A stretch of DNA of 64,000 bases from Halosolutus gelatinilyticus (GCF_023028105.1 NZ_CP095491.1:1-64000); one strand, 5' to 3'; positions 17,559 through 27,990 are shown, numbered from the stretch's first letter. Numbers and translations: made by a program. The notes: generated by a model from the letters alone, not told the origin.

Positions 17559-20519
17559 ATGTCGTCGAACGAGTCACCCGAGGACGAGGCGGACGAACCG
17601 CGAGGAGTCGCACGGATCGATCGGCGAACGGTCCTAAAGGGAGCGGCGGCCGCCGGCGTCGGGCTGGCGGGTGCCGGCGCGCTCTACCGCCGGCTCGGGA
17701 CGGCCGACGCCAAGAGCGATCACGAACGGGCGCTCGAGTTGGTCCAGCGCGACGACGTCACCCACCGAGCCGCCGGCGACGGTCGGTGGACCGACGACAC
17801 CACGTGGGAGGACGGCGAGCGACCCGACGACGGGGCGCGGGTCCACGTCCCCGCGGACACCACGGTTGAGGTGGGGAGCGAACTCGAACCCGACCTGCGG
17901 ACGATTCGAGTCGACGGCGCGCTCGCGTTCGATCCGTCCGCGGAGACGAGACTCGGCGTCGAGACGGTGGTCGTCACGTCCGACGGATCGCTCCGCGTCG
18001 GGACGCCGGACGACCCGATCGGGCGGGACGTTTCGGCGACGATCGAGTTCGTCGATTTCGGCGCGATCGACACCGACGACGACCCCGCGCGACTCGGACG
18101 GGGACTCGTCTCCCTGGGACCCGTCGCGGTCTGCGGCGCGGCGACGGACGGGTTCCTCCCCGCGTCGACGCCGCCGCGAGCCGAGGACGCGGCGGTCGAA
18201 CTCGCGAGCGAGCCCGAGGGATGGTCGGTCGGCGACCGCGTCGTCGTGGCCGGACTCGAACCGCGCGCGAACGAGGACGAGGAGCGGCGGATCGTCGGTA
18301 TCGACGGACGCCGGATCGAACTCGACGAGGCGCTCTACTACGATCACGTGCCGCCCGCGGACGACCTCGACGCTTACGTCCTCAACCTCGATCGGAACGT
18401 CCGGTTCACATCGGAAACGGACGCCGTCGATCGACGCGGCCACGTCATGGTCATGCACCCGTCGGTCGAGCTCAGCAACGCCGGCTTCTACGATCTCGGC
18501 CGGACCGACAAGACGCGCCCGTTCACGGACCCGATCAACGGGGAGGCGATCCCCGGCGCGGAGCCGAATCCGAAAGCGCGGTACGCGGTCCACCTCCACC
18601 ACACCGGCATCGACCGCCGAGACCCGGTGTCGATCTCCGGCTGTGCGGTCTGGGACAGTCCAGGGTGGGGATACGTCAACCACGGCAGCTACGCCGAGAT
18701 CGAGGACTGCGTGAGTTACGAGGTGACCGGCGCCGGCTTCGTCACCGAGAGCGGCAACGAGCGCGGCGCGTTCAGGCGCAACTTCGCCCTCCGGTCCGAG
18801 GGCTCCGGTCAGCACGTCGACGCGCGCCGGATCTTCGGCGATCGCGAGCCGAACCCGGACGGTAACACCGCCCCGGTCGACGACTTCGGCCACGGCGGCC
18901 ACGGCTTCTGGTTCCAGGGGCCGGCGGTCGAGGTCGAGGAGAACGTCGCCGCGGGTCATCGCCACTACGGATTCGTCTACTGGAACCGCGCGCTCGCCGA
19001 AGCGCCGGTCGATCGGGAGAAGCTCTCGAGCGAACGCGGACAGATCGCCAACTTCCCGGTCGAGTACCTGGACGGGCAGGCGGATCTCGCTCATTCCGAT
19101 CTCGTTGCGGACGAGCCGGGCGACGGCGCGTTCGCGGAGCACGGCGATCACGGCGACGGCCAGAACGACGAACACGCCGGCCACGGTGACGATGGCGGAG
19201 ATAGGCACGAACACGGGGCGGAAGGCCACAGTGGCTACATCCCCTCGAGTTTCGTGCGACTCCGCTCGTTCCGCGACAACACCGTCTTCGCCTCGGGCGG
19301 CGGCGTCGAGATCTCCCGGCACATGTTCGGCCGATCGCACCGCCGCGGCGCGGCGTACAGCGTCGTCGACGGGCTGACGGTGTACGCCGTCGGCGACTTC
19401 GTCACCCACTGGGGATCGATCGACGAGAACCACGGCGATCTCGGACTCAAGGTCAAGTACAGCGCGAACCTCCTCGTTCGAGACAGCCGGCTGCTTGGCG
19501 GCGACGGCACCGGAATGGGCGTCCATCACAACGACGCGGTCGACAACCTGCTCTTCGAGGGAACGACGATCGAGGGCTGGGACGTCGGCGTCCGAGCGGC
19601 GACCGGACTGGCCCACATCACCGACTGCGAACTCGCCAACCGCCGGAACGTCCTCGTCCGTGCCGGCCGTTCGGGCCGCTGGAACGCTGGGCCGCAGCTT
19701 CGGATCACGGACACCGATCTTCGACGGGGGCCGATCGAACTCGAACTGGACAGAGAGGGGCGGTTCTGGGGCCTGCTGGCGGGCGACGACCACGTCTCGA
19801 TCGACGGCCGAACCGTGTACTTCGACGAGCAGGCACCCGACTACGTGCCGTTCCCGGACGAGGGGAACGTCGAAGCGATCGACGGGACGGACGAACTCGC
19901 CGACCTCCTAGATCGGGAGGAAGTCGACCCGACAATCCTGGTCGGCAAGACGAACCGCGAACTCGCGGACGAGTTCAGCTACCCGATTCGGGGCGAACTC
20001 GCGCCCCGATCGGCCGTCGCCGACGATCGGATCGAAGGCGGGCGGCTCGCGTCCGCGACTTCGGAGGCGATCGTCGAGACCGTGGACGCGGCCGACGGCG
20101 ACGTCGAGCCCCCGATGTTCGTCGAGGAGGGTGAGGACGCGGCGAGCGGGCAGTACGTCGCGCCCCGCGACGCCGAGAGCGTCCACCACCCGCCGCCGAA
20201 CGGGCTGGCGCGGTACGCGATCGACGTGCCCGCCGGCGAGTACCGGCTCTGGGCGCGGGTCGTCGCGCCCGACGAGGAGTCGGACTCGTTCTGGATCCGG
20301 ATCGACGACGGCGACTGGATCCGCTGGGACTGGATTCACCACACTCGAAGCTGGCGCTGGGCTCGGGTTCGCGACAGCGAAAACGATCACGAGCCGGTGT
20401 CGGTGCGCCTCTCCGGCGGCGAACACGAACTCACCGTCGCCTACCGCGAGGACGGGACGAAACTCGATCGGCTGCTGGTGACCGACGCCGATTTCGTTCC
20501 GTTCGGCCCGGATTCGTGA
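17559..20519 (+). CDS. Tat-exported G8-domain, beta-helix protein (CEMIP-like) with His-rich insert
   Basis: 986 residues. A Tat signal occupies residues 19-45 (RIDRRTVLKG followed by a hydrophobic Ala/Gly stretch), so it is exported folded. Next comes a G8-like domain (about 70-200; GRWTDDTTWEDGERPDDGAR, then VHVPADTTVEV), as in eukaryotic CEMIP/TMEM2 hyaluronidases and related bacterial proteins. A long parallel beta-helix follows (about 250-790) with right-handed-repeat features such as ISGCAVWDSPGWGYVNHGS. Residues about 526-560 are a His/Asp/Gly-rich low-complexity insert. The C-terminal ~120 residues (RYAIDVPAGEYRLWARVVAP) look like a carbohydrate-binding beta-sandwich. Likely acts on, or binds, an external polysaccharide; activity is inference. 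Confidence 0.8.
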   Translation: MSSNESPEDEADEPRGVARIDRRTVLKGAAAAGVGLAGAGALYRRLGTADAKSDHERALELVQRDDVTHRAAGDGRWTDDTTWEDGERPDDGARVHVPADTTVEVGSELEPDLRTIRVDGALAFDPSAETRLGVETVVVTSDGSLRVGTPDDPIGRDVSATIEFVDFGAIDTDDDPARLGRGLVSLGPVAVCGAATDGFLPASTPPRAEDAAVELASEPEGWSVGDRVVVAGLEPRANEDEERRIVGIDGRRIELDEALYYDHVPPADDLDAYVLNLDRNVRFTSETDAVDRRGHVMVMHPSVELSNAGFYDLGRTDKTRPFTDPINGEAIPGAEPNPKARYAVHLHHTGIDRRDPVSISGCAVWDSPGWGYVNHGSYAEIEDCVSYEVTGAGFVTESGNERGAFRRNFALRSEGSGQHVDARRIFGDREPNPDGNTAPVDDFGHGGHGFWFQGPAVEVEENVAAGHRHYGFVYWNRALAEAPVDREKLSSERGQIANFPVEYLDGQADLAHSDLVADEPGDGAFAEHGDHGDGQNDEHAGHGDDGGDRHEHGAEGHSGYIPSSFVRLRSFRDNTVFASGGGVEISRHMFGRSHRRGAAYSVVDGLTVYAVGDFVTHWGSIDENHGDLGLKVKYSANLLVRDSRLLGGDGTGMGVHHNDAVDNLLFEGTTIEGWDVGVRAATGLAHITDCELANRRNVLVRAGRSGRWNAGPQLRITDTDLRRGPIELELDREGRFWGLLAGDDHVSIDGRTVYFDEQAPDYVPFPDEGNVEAIDGTDELADLLDREEVDPTILVGKTNRELADEFSYPIRGELAPRSAVADDRIEGGRLASATSEAIVETVDAADGDVEPPMFVEEGEDAASGQYVAPRDAESVHHPPPNGLARYAIDVPAGEYRLWARVVAPDEESDSFWIRIDDGDWIRWDWIHHTRSWRWARVRDSENDHEPVSVRLSGGEHELTVAYREDGTKLDRLLVTDADFVPFGPDS

Positions 20520-20589
20520 TCGGTCACGAAGCGTTCGTTTCTTCAGCCCGGCCGGAAAACACTTACTCGATTACGACAGCTGAAAAGTA

Positions 20590-21345
20590 ATGATTCGGTC
20601 GCGATCCGTGCTGATCCTCTCGGGGCTCGTCGCCGTCGCCCTGTTGGCAACGATCGCTCATCCGGCGGCGCTCGCCGCCCCCTATCACGAGCAAACGCCG
20701 TCCTACGCGGTCGCGCACGAATCGACCGACGCGTTCGACGAAACCGTCGAAGAGGGCGAGTTCGACGTCGACGACCCGACGCCGGTGAGCGACCTCTCGC
20801 CCGTAACGCAGCGGGCCTTCGAGGAAGCCACCGACCAACCGGCGGATCCGGGCAGCGAGTACCGCGGCGCCGGCTGGCGATCGCACCCGGGCGTTACGAT
20901 CTGTAACGAGGATCTGCACGTCTGCGATGAGTACGAAGAACTACCGGAATTCCCGAACGACGGATACGCCGACGGATCCCACTCGGCCTACGGCGTCGTC
21001 GAAGCCGACGGCGAACTGTACCTTGTGGAGACGACGTCCGGGCCGTATCTCTCCCTCCCATTCGCGACCATCTTCAAATCGATCACGTTCGTCCCGTACG
21101 CGCTGTTTCTCGTGTTTTCGGCGACGTCGCGGAGTCGATTCCGCCCCGAAGAAACGACGCTGCTCGCCGGATACGGGCTGGCGATCGTCGCGTTCGCCTT
21201 CGCGTACCCGTACCTCGTGATGTTCGAGTATCTCCCGCTGGCCGAGTCGGTGTTCGTCGCGATCGGATGTACGTGGCTGCTAACGATCGCCGGCCTCGAG
21301 GTACACGTTCGTCGATACAAAAAGGGCGATAGAGTCGGCGCCTGA
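20590..21345 (+). CDS. Conserved haloarchaeal membrane protein
   Basis: 251 residues: an N-terminal signal or anchor helix (VLILSGLVAVALLATIAHPA), an external domain of about 130 residues containing a Cys pair (TICNEDLHVCDEYEEL), then three C-terminal hydrophobic segments (FATIFKSITFVPYALFLVF, LLAGYGLAIVAFAFAYPYL, SVFVAIGCTWLLTIAGL) and a basic tail. CTTACTCG about 28 nt upstream supports a leaderless start. It lies 70 bp after the G8 gene, same strand, and may be related in function, but I recognise no characterised family. Confidence 0.75.
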   Translation: MIRSRSVLILSGLVAVALLATIAHPAALAAPYHEQTPSYAVAHESTDAFDETVEEGEFDVDDPTPVSDLSPVTQRAFEEATDQPADPGSEYRGAGWRSHPGVTICNEDLHVCDEYEELPEFPNDGYADGSHSAYGVVEADGELYLVETTSGPYLSLPFATIFKSITFVPYALFLVFSATSRSRFRPEETTLLAGYGLAIVAFAFAYPYLVMFEYLPLAESVFVAIGCTWLLTIAGLEVHVRRYKKGDRVGA

Positions 21346-21349
21346 GTCG

Positions 21350-22222
21350 TTACGAGAGGAACTCCTCGATGTGGTCGGCGACTTCCTCGGGGGTGTCGCC
21401 GACGGGGACGCCGGCGTCGTTGAGCGCCGAGATCTTGCTCTCGGCGGTGCCGGTGCCGGACCCGGAGACGATCGCGCCGGCGTGGCCCATGCGCTTGCCC
21501 GGCGGGGCGGTGCGGCCGGCGATGAAGCCGGCGACGGGCGTGTCGACGTGCTCGTCGATGAACGCGGCGGCCTCCTCCTCGTCCTCGCCACCGATCTCGC
21601 CGCACATGACGATCGCTTCGGTCGCCGGGTCGTTCTCGAACAGCTCGAGGGCGTCGACGAAGTCGGTGCCGATGATCGGGTCGCCGCCGATGCCGATCGC
21701 GGTGGTCTGGCCGATGCCGCGCTGGGTGAGGTTATCGACGACCTGGTAGGTGAGGGTGCCCGATCGGGAGACGAGGCCGACGTTGCCCTCGGCGAAGATG
21801 TTGCCGGGGAGGATGCCGAGTTTCGCCTCGCCGGGCGTGATGAGGCCGGGACAGTTCGGCCCGATGAGTCGGGTGTCGGTCTCGGTGAGTCGCTTGTTTA
21901 CCTTCGCCATGTCCTGGGTCGGAACGCCCTCGGTGATGGCGACCGCGAGGTCGAGGTCGGCGTCGAGCGCCTCGAAGATGGCGTCGCCGGCGAACGCCGG
22001 CGGGACGAAGATGACGGACGTGTCGGCGTTTTCCTCCTCGACGGCCTGCTGGACCGTGTCGTAGACGGGGACGCCGGCAGCCTCCTGGCCGCCCCTGCCG
22101 GGAACCGCACCGGCGACGACGTTCGTGCCGTACTCGATCATCTGTTCGGCGTGGAACTTGCCTTCCCCGCCGGTGATACCCTGTACCACGACGCGCGTGT
22201 CGTCGTCGACTAAGACGCTCAT
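21350..22222 (-). CDS. sucD: Succinyl-CoA synthetase alpha subunit
   Basis: 290 residues. With SucC interconverts succinyl-CoA and succinate with ATP/GTP formation in the TCA cycle. Visible are the CoA-binding [14 protein letters not shown], the [13 protein letters not shown] block and the phospho-histidine His247 in [13 protein letters not shown]. The ATG overlaps the sucC stop by four bases (ATGA). A longer open frame that runs on through sucC belongs to another frame and is not used. Confidence 0.96.
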   Translation of the reverse strand: MSVLVDDDTRVVVQGITGGEGKFHAEQMIEYGTNVVAGAVPGRGGQEAAGVPVYDTVQQAVEEENADTSVIFVPPAFAGDAIFEALDADLDLAVAITEGVPTQDMAKVNKRLTETDTRLIGPNCPGLITPGEAKLGILPGNIFAEGNVGLVSRSGTLTYQVVDNLTQRGIGQTTAIGIGGDPIIGTDFVDALELFENDPATEAIVMCGEIGGEDEEEAAAFIDEHVDTPVAGFIAGRTAPPGKRMGHAGAIVSGSGTGTAESKISALNDAGVPVGDTPEEVADHIEEFLS

Positions 22223-23376
22223 TGTTCGCTCACCTCCCCAGCGTACTCGACGGCACGCTGAACCGCATCCTCGAGGGTCTCTTCGACCGTCACGAGGTCC
22301 TCGTTCAGAATCTCCATGCCCTCCTCCCAGTTCGTCCCGGCGAGTCGGACGACCACGGGTTTCGGAATCTCGTCGAACTGTTCGAGCGCTTCGTTGATCC
22401 CCTTGGCGACCTCGTCGCCGCGGGTGATCCCGCCGAAGATGTTGAAGACGACGCTCTCGACGTTGTCGTCGGAGAAGACCATGTCGAGGGCGTTCGCGAT
22501 GCGGGCGGCTTTCGCGCCGCCGCCGACGTCCAGGAAGTTGGCGGGTTTCCCGCCGTAGTAGTCGACCAGGTCGAGGGTCGTCATCACGAGACCGGCGCCG
22601 TTGCCGATGATGCCGACGTTCCCCTCCAGGCGGACGTAGTCGAAGTCGTACTCGTCGGCCTTCTGCTCGAGTTCGTCGCCGCCCGCGGCCTCCTCTTCCA
22701 TCTCGGCGAGTTCGGGCTGGCGGAACAGGGCGTCCTCGTCGATGTTCATCACGGCGTCGGCCGCGATGACCTCGTCGTCGCTGGTGACCATCAGCGGGTT
22801 GATCTCGGCGTCGGCGCCGTCTCGGCTCTCCCAGAGTTCGTAGAGCGTCATGAGAACGTTCGAGACGTCGCGGGCGACGGCCCGATCGACGCCGGCGTCG
22901 TAGACCGCCTTGCGCGCCTGGTAGGGGTGCATGCCGAAGGAGGGATCGACGTGCTCGCGGGCGATCGCGTCGGGGTCCTCCTCGGCGACCTCCTCGATGT
23001 TGACCCCGCCGCGGGTCGAGACCATCGCGACCGGTTTGCCCTCGCCGCGGTCCATCGTAATCCCCACGTAGAGTTCGTTGGTAAAATCGACCGCCTCCTC
23101 GACGAGCACGCGGTCGACGCGGTAGCCCTTGAGATCCATCCCCAGAATGGCGTCGGCCGCCTCGCGGGCTTCCGCTCCGTCCTCGACGAGTTTGATCCCG
23201 CCGGCCTTGCCGCGGCCGCCAACCTGTACCTGCGCTTTGATCGCAACTGGATACCCGATCTCCTCGGCCGCGGTGACGGCACCGTCGACGTCGGAGGCGA
23301 GTTGAGAGGCCGGCGTCGGAATACCGGCGTCGGCGAAGACCTGCTTCGCCTGATACTCGTGTAATTTCATGGCCAT
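22219..23376 (-). CDS. sucC: Succinyl-CoA synthetase beta subunit
   Basis: 385 residues: an ATP-grasp domain ([17 protein letters not shown]) and a C-terminal CoA-ligase domain ([17 protein letters not shown]). The N-terminus [19 protein letters not shown] is the family signature. The first ATG is preferred over the ATG two codons later because TTTAAG lies 28 nt upstream, placing the leaderless start here. First gene of the sucCD operon. Confidence 0.96.
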   Translation of the reverse strand: MAMKLHEYQAKQVFADAGIPTPASQLASDVDGAVTAAEEIGYPVAIKAQVQVGGRGKAGGIKLVEDGAEAREAADAILGMDLKGYRVDRVLVEEAVDFTNELYVGITMDRGEGKPVAMVSTRGGVNIEEVAEEDPDAIAREHVDPSFGMHPYQARKAVYDAGVDRAVARDVSNVLMTLYELWESRDGADAEINPLMVTSDDEVIAADAVMNIDEDALFRQPELAEMEEEAAGGDELEQKADEYDFDYVRLEGNVGIIGNGAGLVMTTLDLVDYYGGKPANFLDVGGGAKAARIANALDMVFSDDNVESVVFNIFGGITRGDEVAKGINEALEQFDEIPKPVVVRLAGTNWEEGMEILNEDLVTVEETLEDAVQRAVEYAGEVSEQ

Positions 23377-23579
23377 TCGAACGGGTGTTCCGCCCTTGCT
23401 TAAATCCTGCCTGTTTCCGCTCGCGGGATCGGATCGGCGGCCACGGACAATCCGCCGCGTCGGCTCCGCTCTCGGTCAAATTGCGGGTAATCGCCGGTGC
23501 CTCCGCACGGACCACGGCAAAATTAACTCGATTACGCATTAGGGTACTTTTATTAGGCCGGCTGCATTATACTGGGGTG

Positions 23580-23699
23580 ATGCCAGAAGTCACGGTCTCC
23601 GAATCCCTGTACAAGAAACTCGAAGAGCAGACGGAGGAGTCCATCGAGGACGCGGTGTGGGAACTGATGTACCAGGCACGTCGAGAAACGCAGTATTAG
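23580..23699 (+). CDS. 39-residue small protein (DUF7557-like)
   Basis: Very short gene, MPEVTVSESLYKKLEEQTEE and on to a C-terminal RRETQY. It has one beta-strand followed by helices, reminiscent of the dimerising half of ribbon-helix-helix antitoxin-like proteins. A TATA-like TTTTATTA about 32 nt upstream supports the ATG. Homologs are common in haloarchaea as I recall; function unknown. No partner toxin is adjacent. Confidence 0.65.
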   Translation: MPEVTVSESLYKKLEEQTEESIEDAVWELMYQARRETQY

Positions 23700-23964
23700 A
23701 ACGTTTGCAACGCCCGGTTGGTTCTGTCGTGCAGTCTGTTATGTCAGCGGCGAGCACCGCGTTCGCGGGCGCCCACCGAAGCGTTTGACTTCGCCCGGAC
23801 CCAACGTGGCGACGAGCAGTGGTTTCCGGTATCGTCGACAGGCGTCGAATCCGACCCGGACAGTTCGCGGCCCGCCTCCCGGCTGACGACCGTGCGAAGC
23901 GCACCGGTCGAGTGTCGCTCGAGCGTGCGATCGGCTCCCAAATCCGGCCGGAGGCGATGTCCGA
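23700..23964. other. Intergenic region, nothing identified
   Basis: 265 bp between the 39-residue gene and the prenyltransferase. No coding frame with support, no RNA gene. The 3' end has GGAGG about 10 nt before the GTG of the next gene. Confidence 0.4.
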
Positions 23965-24837
23965 GTGACGACGTCGGCCGCCGTGTGCGCTCGGCGACGG
24001 TGGGTCTCGTCGCTCGCGGCGGCCCTTCGCGTGCTCGTTCACAGCAACCTCTTCATCTCGCTCGCAGCGGCGAGCGTCGTCGTCACGACGATCGTACTCG
24101 CGGACTTGCCGCCCGATCCGCGACCGTTCGCCATCGTCTTCGCGGTCACGATGTTCGTCTATACGGTCAACCGATTCACCGACCTCGAAGAGGACGAGGC
24201 GAACGTCCCGCAGCGCGCGGCCTTTATCAAGCGATACGGTCGGCTCTGGCTCGCGATCGGCGCCGTCTGCTACCTCGGGGCGATCGGGTTCGCGATCGCG
24301 CTCGACGTCCCTGGGGTCGGCTACATGATCTTGCCGTTGCTCGCCGCCGTGTTGTACTCGACGGTAGGGATCAAGCGTCTGTTTCTCGTGAAGAACCTGT
24401 TCGTCGGCGCGGCGTGGGGGCTGATTCCGCTCGGCGTCGGCTACTACTTCGGACAGCCGCGGCGCTTCGAGATCGTGTTTCTGGCCGTCTACGTCGGCGC
24501 GATGATCACGATCGCGGCGGTCATCTTCGACGTCAAGGACATCGAGGGCGATCGAGCCGAAGGGATTCGGACGGTGCCGAACACTTACGGCCCCGACCGG
24601 ACGCGGCTCGTCTCGCAACTGGCGAATCTGCTCGTCGCGGCGGCCGTCGTGGCGGTCGTCGCCCTCGGCTTCCTCTCCCGCGAGTACCTCGTTCTGCTCG
24701 CGTTCCAGGCCTACGTCGGTGCCTACATTCCCTTCGCGACCCCCGATCGGGGGCCGCTGTACTACGGATTCGTCGTCGACGGCGAGCACGTCTTTCTGGC
24801 CGCGATCGTGCTCGCCTTCGAGTGGCTGGTCTGGTAG
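23965..24837 (+). CDS. UbiA-family prenyltransferase
   Basis: 290 residues with about seven to nine hydrophobic helices. The two Asp-rich motifs that bind prenyl diphosphate through Mg2+ are present in divergent form: NRFTDLEEDEAN (about residues 69-80) and DVKDIEGDRAEG (about 189-200). It transfers an isoprenoid chain to an aromatic or lipid acceptor; which one (menaquinone, archaeol or other) cannot be told. GTG start with GGAGG about 10 nt upstream. Unusually, the first aspartate motif has NRFTD instead of NDxxD. Confidence 0.85.
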   Translation: MTTSAAVCARRRWVSSLAAALRVLVHSNLFISLAAASVVVTTIVLADLPPDPRPFAIVFAVTMFVYTVNRFTDLEEDEANVPQRAAFIKRYGRLWLAIGAVCYLGAIGFAIALDVPGVGYMILPLLAAVLYSTVGIKRLFLVKNLFVGAAWGLIPLGVGYYFGQPRRFEIVFLAVYVGAMITIAAVIFDVKDIEGDRAEGIRTVPNTYGPDRTRLVSQLANLLVAAAVVAVVALGFLSREYLVLLAFQAYVGAYIPFATPDRGPLYYGFVVDGEHVFLAAIVLAFEWLVW

Positions 24838-24873
24838 CTGCGGGCCGGGGTCGCCTCCCGACGTCGGTAGCGT

Positions 24874-25101
24874 TCAGTCCCGATCGGTCTCGCTCCAGTC
24901 GCAGTCCTGGCACTTCCAGCCGGTGACGAACTCGGTGATCGAGGGCATGTATCCCACGTTCAGCACGTTTCCGCCGCACTCGGGACAGTCCTCCTCTGCC
25001 TCCTCGATCGAGTCGACCTCCATCACCGAATCGCCCTCGATCAGCTCCGCGAGTTTCGTTGCTGTAACCATCCGGCCCTGAACGACGCGATTCTCGCTCA
25101 C
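24874..25101 (-). CDS. Small zinc-ribbon protein (DUF5795-like)
   Basis: 75 residues from the GTG at 25101, chosen because CCCTTAGG lies about 31 nt upstream; a longer frame to 25125 would start inside the promoter. The sequence has a helical N-terminus (RMVTATKLAELIEGDSVMEV) and a C-terminal zinc ribbon with CPECGG and CQDCDW. The overall pattern is that of haloarchaeal DUF5795. It is convergent with the prenyltransferase gene. Role unknown. Confidence 0.8.
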   Translation of the reverse strand: MSENRVVQGRMVTATKLAELIEGDSVMEVDSIEEAEEDCPECGGNVLNVGYMPSITEFVTGWKCQDCDWSETDRD

Positions 25102-25125
25102 GTTCCGGTCTCCGGGAGCGACCAC

Positions 25126-25461
25126 CCTAAGGGTTTCCGCTCGCCACTCGTCGGGTCGCGTTGCGGCCGCGTTCGTCAGCGGATCGAGCGGGTGCGGATA
25201 CCGAGCGACGGACGCTGGCGCCGTTCAACTAGCGTGCGGTCGACGACGCGACCGCGTCTCTGCGGCTGCCGCCGATCTCCGATCCGCCGTCCTCCTGCCT
25301 ACCGCGCGCGTACTGGATTCCGACGTGATTTCCCGACGTGAATTCCCCTCCTTTCGACGGAGATCAGCGACCGTTTTGTAACCGCATCCGGTTATCCGAA
25401 ATCTACAAGCAGTTCGGAAACCGAACGGACAGGCGACACCGGAATCGACGCGATAACTTGG
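25126..25461. other. Upstream region of the tungstate transporter, no gene seen
   Basis: About 340 bp without a supported gene. It holds a small perfect dyad, TAACCG-CATC-CGGTTA at 25379-25394. Closer to tupA a second, imperfect dyad is listed separately. Confidence 0.5.
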
Positions 25462-25481
25462 CGTAACCGATCGGGATTACG
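25462..25481. promoter_or_regulatory. Candidate ModE-type operator upstream of tupA
   Basis: Imperfect palindrome with arms CGTAACC(G) and (G)GGATTACG, one mismatch, centred about 54 nt before the tupA ATG and just upstream of the TATA-like CTATTT at about 25495. The location suits an oxyanion-responsive repressor such as the ModE-like gene at the end of this operon. Inferred from position and symmetry only. Confidence 0.4.
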
Positions 25482-25525
25482 TCGGCACCCAAAGCTATTT
25501 CCTTTCGGCATCTGTCGTGGTATCT

Positions 25526-26473
25526 ATGACGATACAACGGAGATCGTTCATCGCCGCGATCGGCAGCGGCGCTGCGGTCGGGCTCGCGGGCTGTACGGGC
25601 CTCGGTAACGAGAGCGACGGCAACTCCGACGGTGACGGTCCGGAGATCAGCGGCGAAACGCTTACGCTGACCACGACGACGAGCACGTACGATACCGGCC
25701 TCCTCGACGAACTCAACGCGCCGTTCCAGGATCGGTACGGCGTCATCGTCGACGCCGTCCCCAAGGGGACCGGCGCAGCCCTCGAAATCGCTCGAAACGG
25801 CGATTCCGACGTGGTGATGGTCCACGCCCGATCGCTCGAAGACGAGTTCATGGAAGAAGGGTACGGCGTCAACCGACGCGACCTCATGTTCAACGACTTC
25901 GTCATCGTGGGTCCGGCCGACGATCCCGCCGGGATCTCGGGGGGCGAGGACGCGCTGGCGGCGTTCACCGAGATTGCGAATACGGGATCGACGTTCGTTT
26001 CCCGCGGGGACGAGTCGGGGACCCACACCAAGGAACTCGCGATCTGGGAGGAAACCGGCGTCGGCGACGACGAGTTCGGCGACTGGTACCAGGAAGCCGG
26101 GCAAGGAATGGGCGAGGTACTCGTACAGGCCGACCAGAGTGGCGCCTACACGCTCTCCGATCGCGGGACGTACTTGTCGATGCAAGACAAGGTCGATCTG
26201 GAGATCCACGTCCAGGGGCCGGTCAAGGGCGGCCCGGAACTGCTCGCGAACCCGTACGGGATCGTCGCTGTCAACCCCGCCGTTCACAACAACGTGAACT
26301 ACGATCTCGCGATGGCGTACATCGGCTTCGTCACGAGCGTCGAGGGCCAGGAGATAATCGAAGGATACACCGTCGAAGACGAGCAACTGTTCTTCCCCAG
26401 AGCGCTCTCCGAAGATCCGAACTTTCAGCAGTACGTTCCCGAGGGGTGGGAATCTTCGGCGAGCGACGACTGA
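25526..26473 (+). CDS. tupA: Tungstate ABC transporter substrate-binding lipoprotein
   Basis: 315 residues. A Tat-lipoprotein signal ([20 protein letters not shown], lipobox cysteine Cys23) precedes a type II periplasmic-binding fold. TupA hallmarks are [38 protein letters not shown] and [14 protein letters not shown]. The ATG at 25526 was chosen over the in-frame GTG at 25517 because CTATTT lies about 31 nt upstream. First of tupA-tupB-tupC followed by a ModE-like regulator. Specificity for tungstate over molybdate is inferred from family resemblance. Confidence 0.9.
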   Translation: MTIQRRSFIAAIGSGAAVGLAGCTGLGNESDGNSDGDGPEISGETLTLTTTTSTYDTGLLDELNAPFQDRYGVIVDAVPKGTGAALEIARNGDSDVVMVHARSLEDEFMEEGYGVNRRDLMFNDFVIVGPADDPAGISGGEDALAAFTEIANTGSTFVSRGDESGTHTKELAIWEETGVGDDEFGDWYQEAGQGMGEVLVQADQSGAYTLSDRGTYLSMQDKVDLEIHVQGPVKGGPELLANPYGIVAVNPAVHNNVNYDLAMAYIGFVTSVEGQEIIEGYTVEDEQLFFPRALSEDPNFQQYVPEGWESSASDD

Positions 26474-26488
26474 GGTGATCACACCAGA

Positions 26489-27226
26489 ATGCCACTCGAC
26501 GCCAGTCCGATCGCGCCGCTGCTCGTCGACGCCCCGCCGCTAGTCGCCGAGTTCCCCTTCGAGTGGCCCTACGTTCGGAGCATCGTCCGCGTCTCCCTGT
26601 ACGTGAGCCTCGCCGCCGTCGCGCTGAGCACGCTGTTCAGCCTCCCGGTCGCCCTTCTCGTCGGATTCAGGGAGTTCCCCGGGAAGGCGCTGCTCACGTC
26701 GATCATCAACACCGGGATGGGGTTTCCGAGCGTCGTCGTCGGACTCTTCGTGTTGTTTGCGGTGTCCAATCAGGGGCCGCTCGGCTCGCTCGAGCTCATA
26801 TTCACCACGGAAGCGATGATCATGTCGCAGTTCGTGCTCGCAACACCGGTCATCACCGGCGTGAGCCTCGCCGCGGTGAGCAGCGTCGAACAGAACGTCC
26901 GCGATGCGGCGTACGCGATGGGCGGAACGCGGTTCGACGTCGCTCTCGTGACGATCAAAGAAGCTCGGTACGGCATCGCGACGGCCGTCCTCGCGGGATT
27001 CGGGCGGGCGATCAGCGAAGTCGGTTCGGTCCTCATCGTCGGCGGCAACATCACCGGCCCGAACGGGATTTCGAAGACGCGGACGCTCACGACCGCGATC
27101 CAACTCGAGGCGCGACAGGGTCGATTCGAAATGGCGTTGGTCCTCGGCGCGATCCTCGTCGTGCTCGTGTTGGTCGTCAACGCGATCGTGGTCCGACTGG
27201 GAAGCGGCAACGGGAGGTACCGATGA
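26489..27226 (+). CDS. tupB: Tungstate ABC transporter permease
   Basis: 245 residues with about five transmembrane helices. The EAA loop is at [20 protein letters not shown] and nearby. It starts 15 bp after tupA with a Shine-Dalgarno-like GAGGTGATC about 9 nt upstream. The membrane channel of the TupABC importer. Confidence 0.9.
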   Translation: MPLDASPIAPLLVDAPPLVAEFPFEWPYVRSIVRVSLYVSLAAVALSTLFSLPVALLVGFREFPGKALLTSIINTGMGFPSVVVGLFVLFAVSNQGPLGSLELIFTTEAMIMSQFVLATPVITGVSLAAVSSVEQNVRDAAYAMGGTRFDVALVTIKEARYGIATAVLAGFGRAISEVGSVLIVGGNITGPNGISKTRTLTTAIQLEARQGRFEMALVLGAILVVLVLVVNAIVVRLGSGNGRYR

Positions 27227-27990
27227 TGCTCGCGGCGAAAGACGTCCACCACGGGTACGGAACCGAGACCGTCTTCGAGGACGTCTCGCTGTCGGTGACG
27301 CCCGGCGAGGTCGTCGCGATCATCGGCCCATCCGGCGTCGGAAAATCCACGCTGTTGCGGTTGCTCGCCCTCTTCGACGCGCCCGACGAGGGAGTGATCG
27401 AGTACGACGGCGAAGACGTCTGGCTCGCCCCCGAACGGCAGCGACTCGAGTTTCGCCGCCGAATCGGCATGGTCTTCCAGGAGGCGAGTCTCTTCGATGC
27501 GAGCGTTCGACGGAACGCCGAGTACGGCCTCCGAATCCGCCGATCGTGGCCCGATCGCCTCCGCCACGAACTCGCGACCCTCGTCGGGCAGCCCAACGGA
27601 ACCGGCGACGCGCTCGAGGCGCTCGACGCCGTCGGCCTGCGGGAGAAGGCCGACCAGGACGCCGCGTCGCTCTCCGGCGGCGAGGCCCAGCGCGTCGCGT
27701 TCGCCCGCGCGCTCGCGTACGATCCGGACGTGCTCCTGCTCGACGAACCGACGTCCGACCTCGATCCGCGGAACACGGCGGTCATCGAGGACGCCGTGTT
27801 GCGGGCGCGAAACCGCGGCATCGGCGTCGTCATCGCGACCCACGACATGCACCAGGCCGAACGGGTCGCGGACCGGGTGGCGGTGTTGCTCGGCTCCGAG
27901 ATCATCGAGGTCGACGACGCCGAGACGGTGTTCGAGAACCCGAGCGACCGCCGAACCCGGAAATTTATCGCGGGCGAACTGATATACTGA
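27223..27990 (+). CDS. tupC: Tungstate ABC transporter ATP-binding protein
   Basis: 255 residues. Walker [11 protein letters not shown]-loop MVFQEASLF, signature [15 protein letters not shown], Walker [13 protein letters not shown] and switch His in [15 protein letters not shown]. The start overlaps the tupB stop by four bases (ATGA) with GGGAGGT just upstream; a second ATG follows at once. It couples ATP hydrolysis to tungstate uptake. Confidence 0.92.
   Translation: MMLAAKDVHHGYGTETVFEDVSLSVTPGEVVAIIGPSGVGKSTLLRLLALFDAPDEGVIEYDGEDVWLAPERQRLEFRRRIGMVFQEASLFDASVRRNAEYGLRIRRSWPDRLRHELATLVGQPNGTGDALEALDAVGLREKADQDAASLSGGEAQRVAFARALAYDPDVLLLDEPTSDLDPRNTAVIEDAVLRARNRGIGVVIATHDMHQAERVADRVAVLLGSEIIEVDDAETVFENPSDRRTRKFIAGELIY

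Noticed and set aside
17634-19793. 719-residue minus-strand frame opposite the G8 gene
   Set aside because: Val/Arg-rich antisense artefact of third-position GC bias.
21350-23539. 729-residue minus-strand frame covering sucD and beyond
   Set aside because: SucD starts at 22222 with an ATGA overlap to sucC. The rest is the out-of-frame shadow of sucC.
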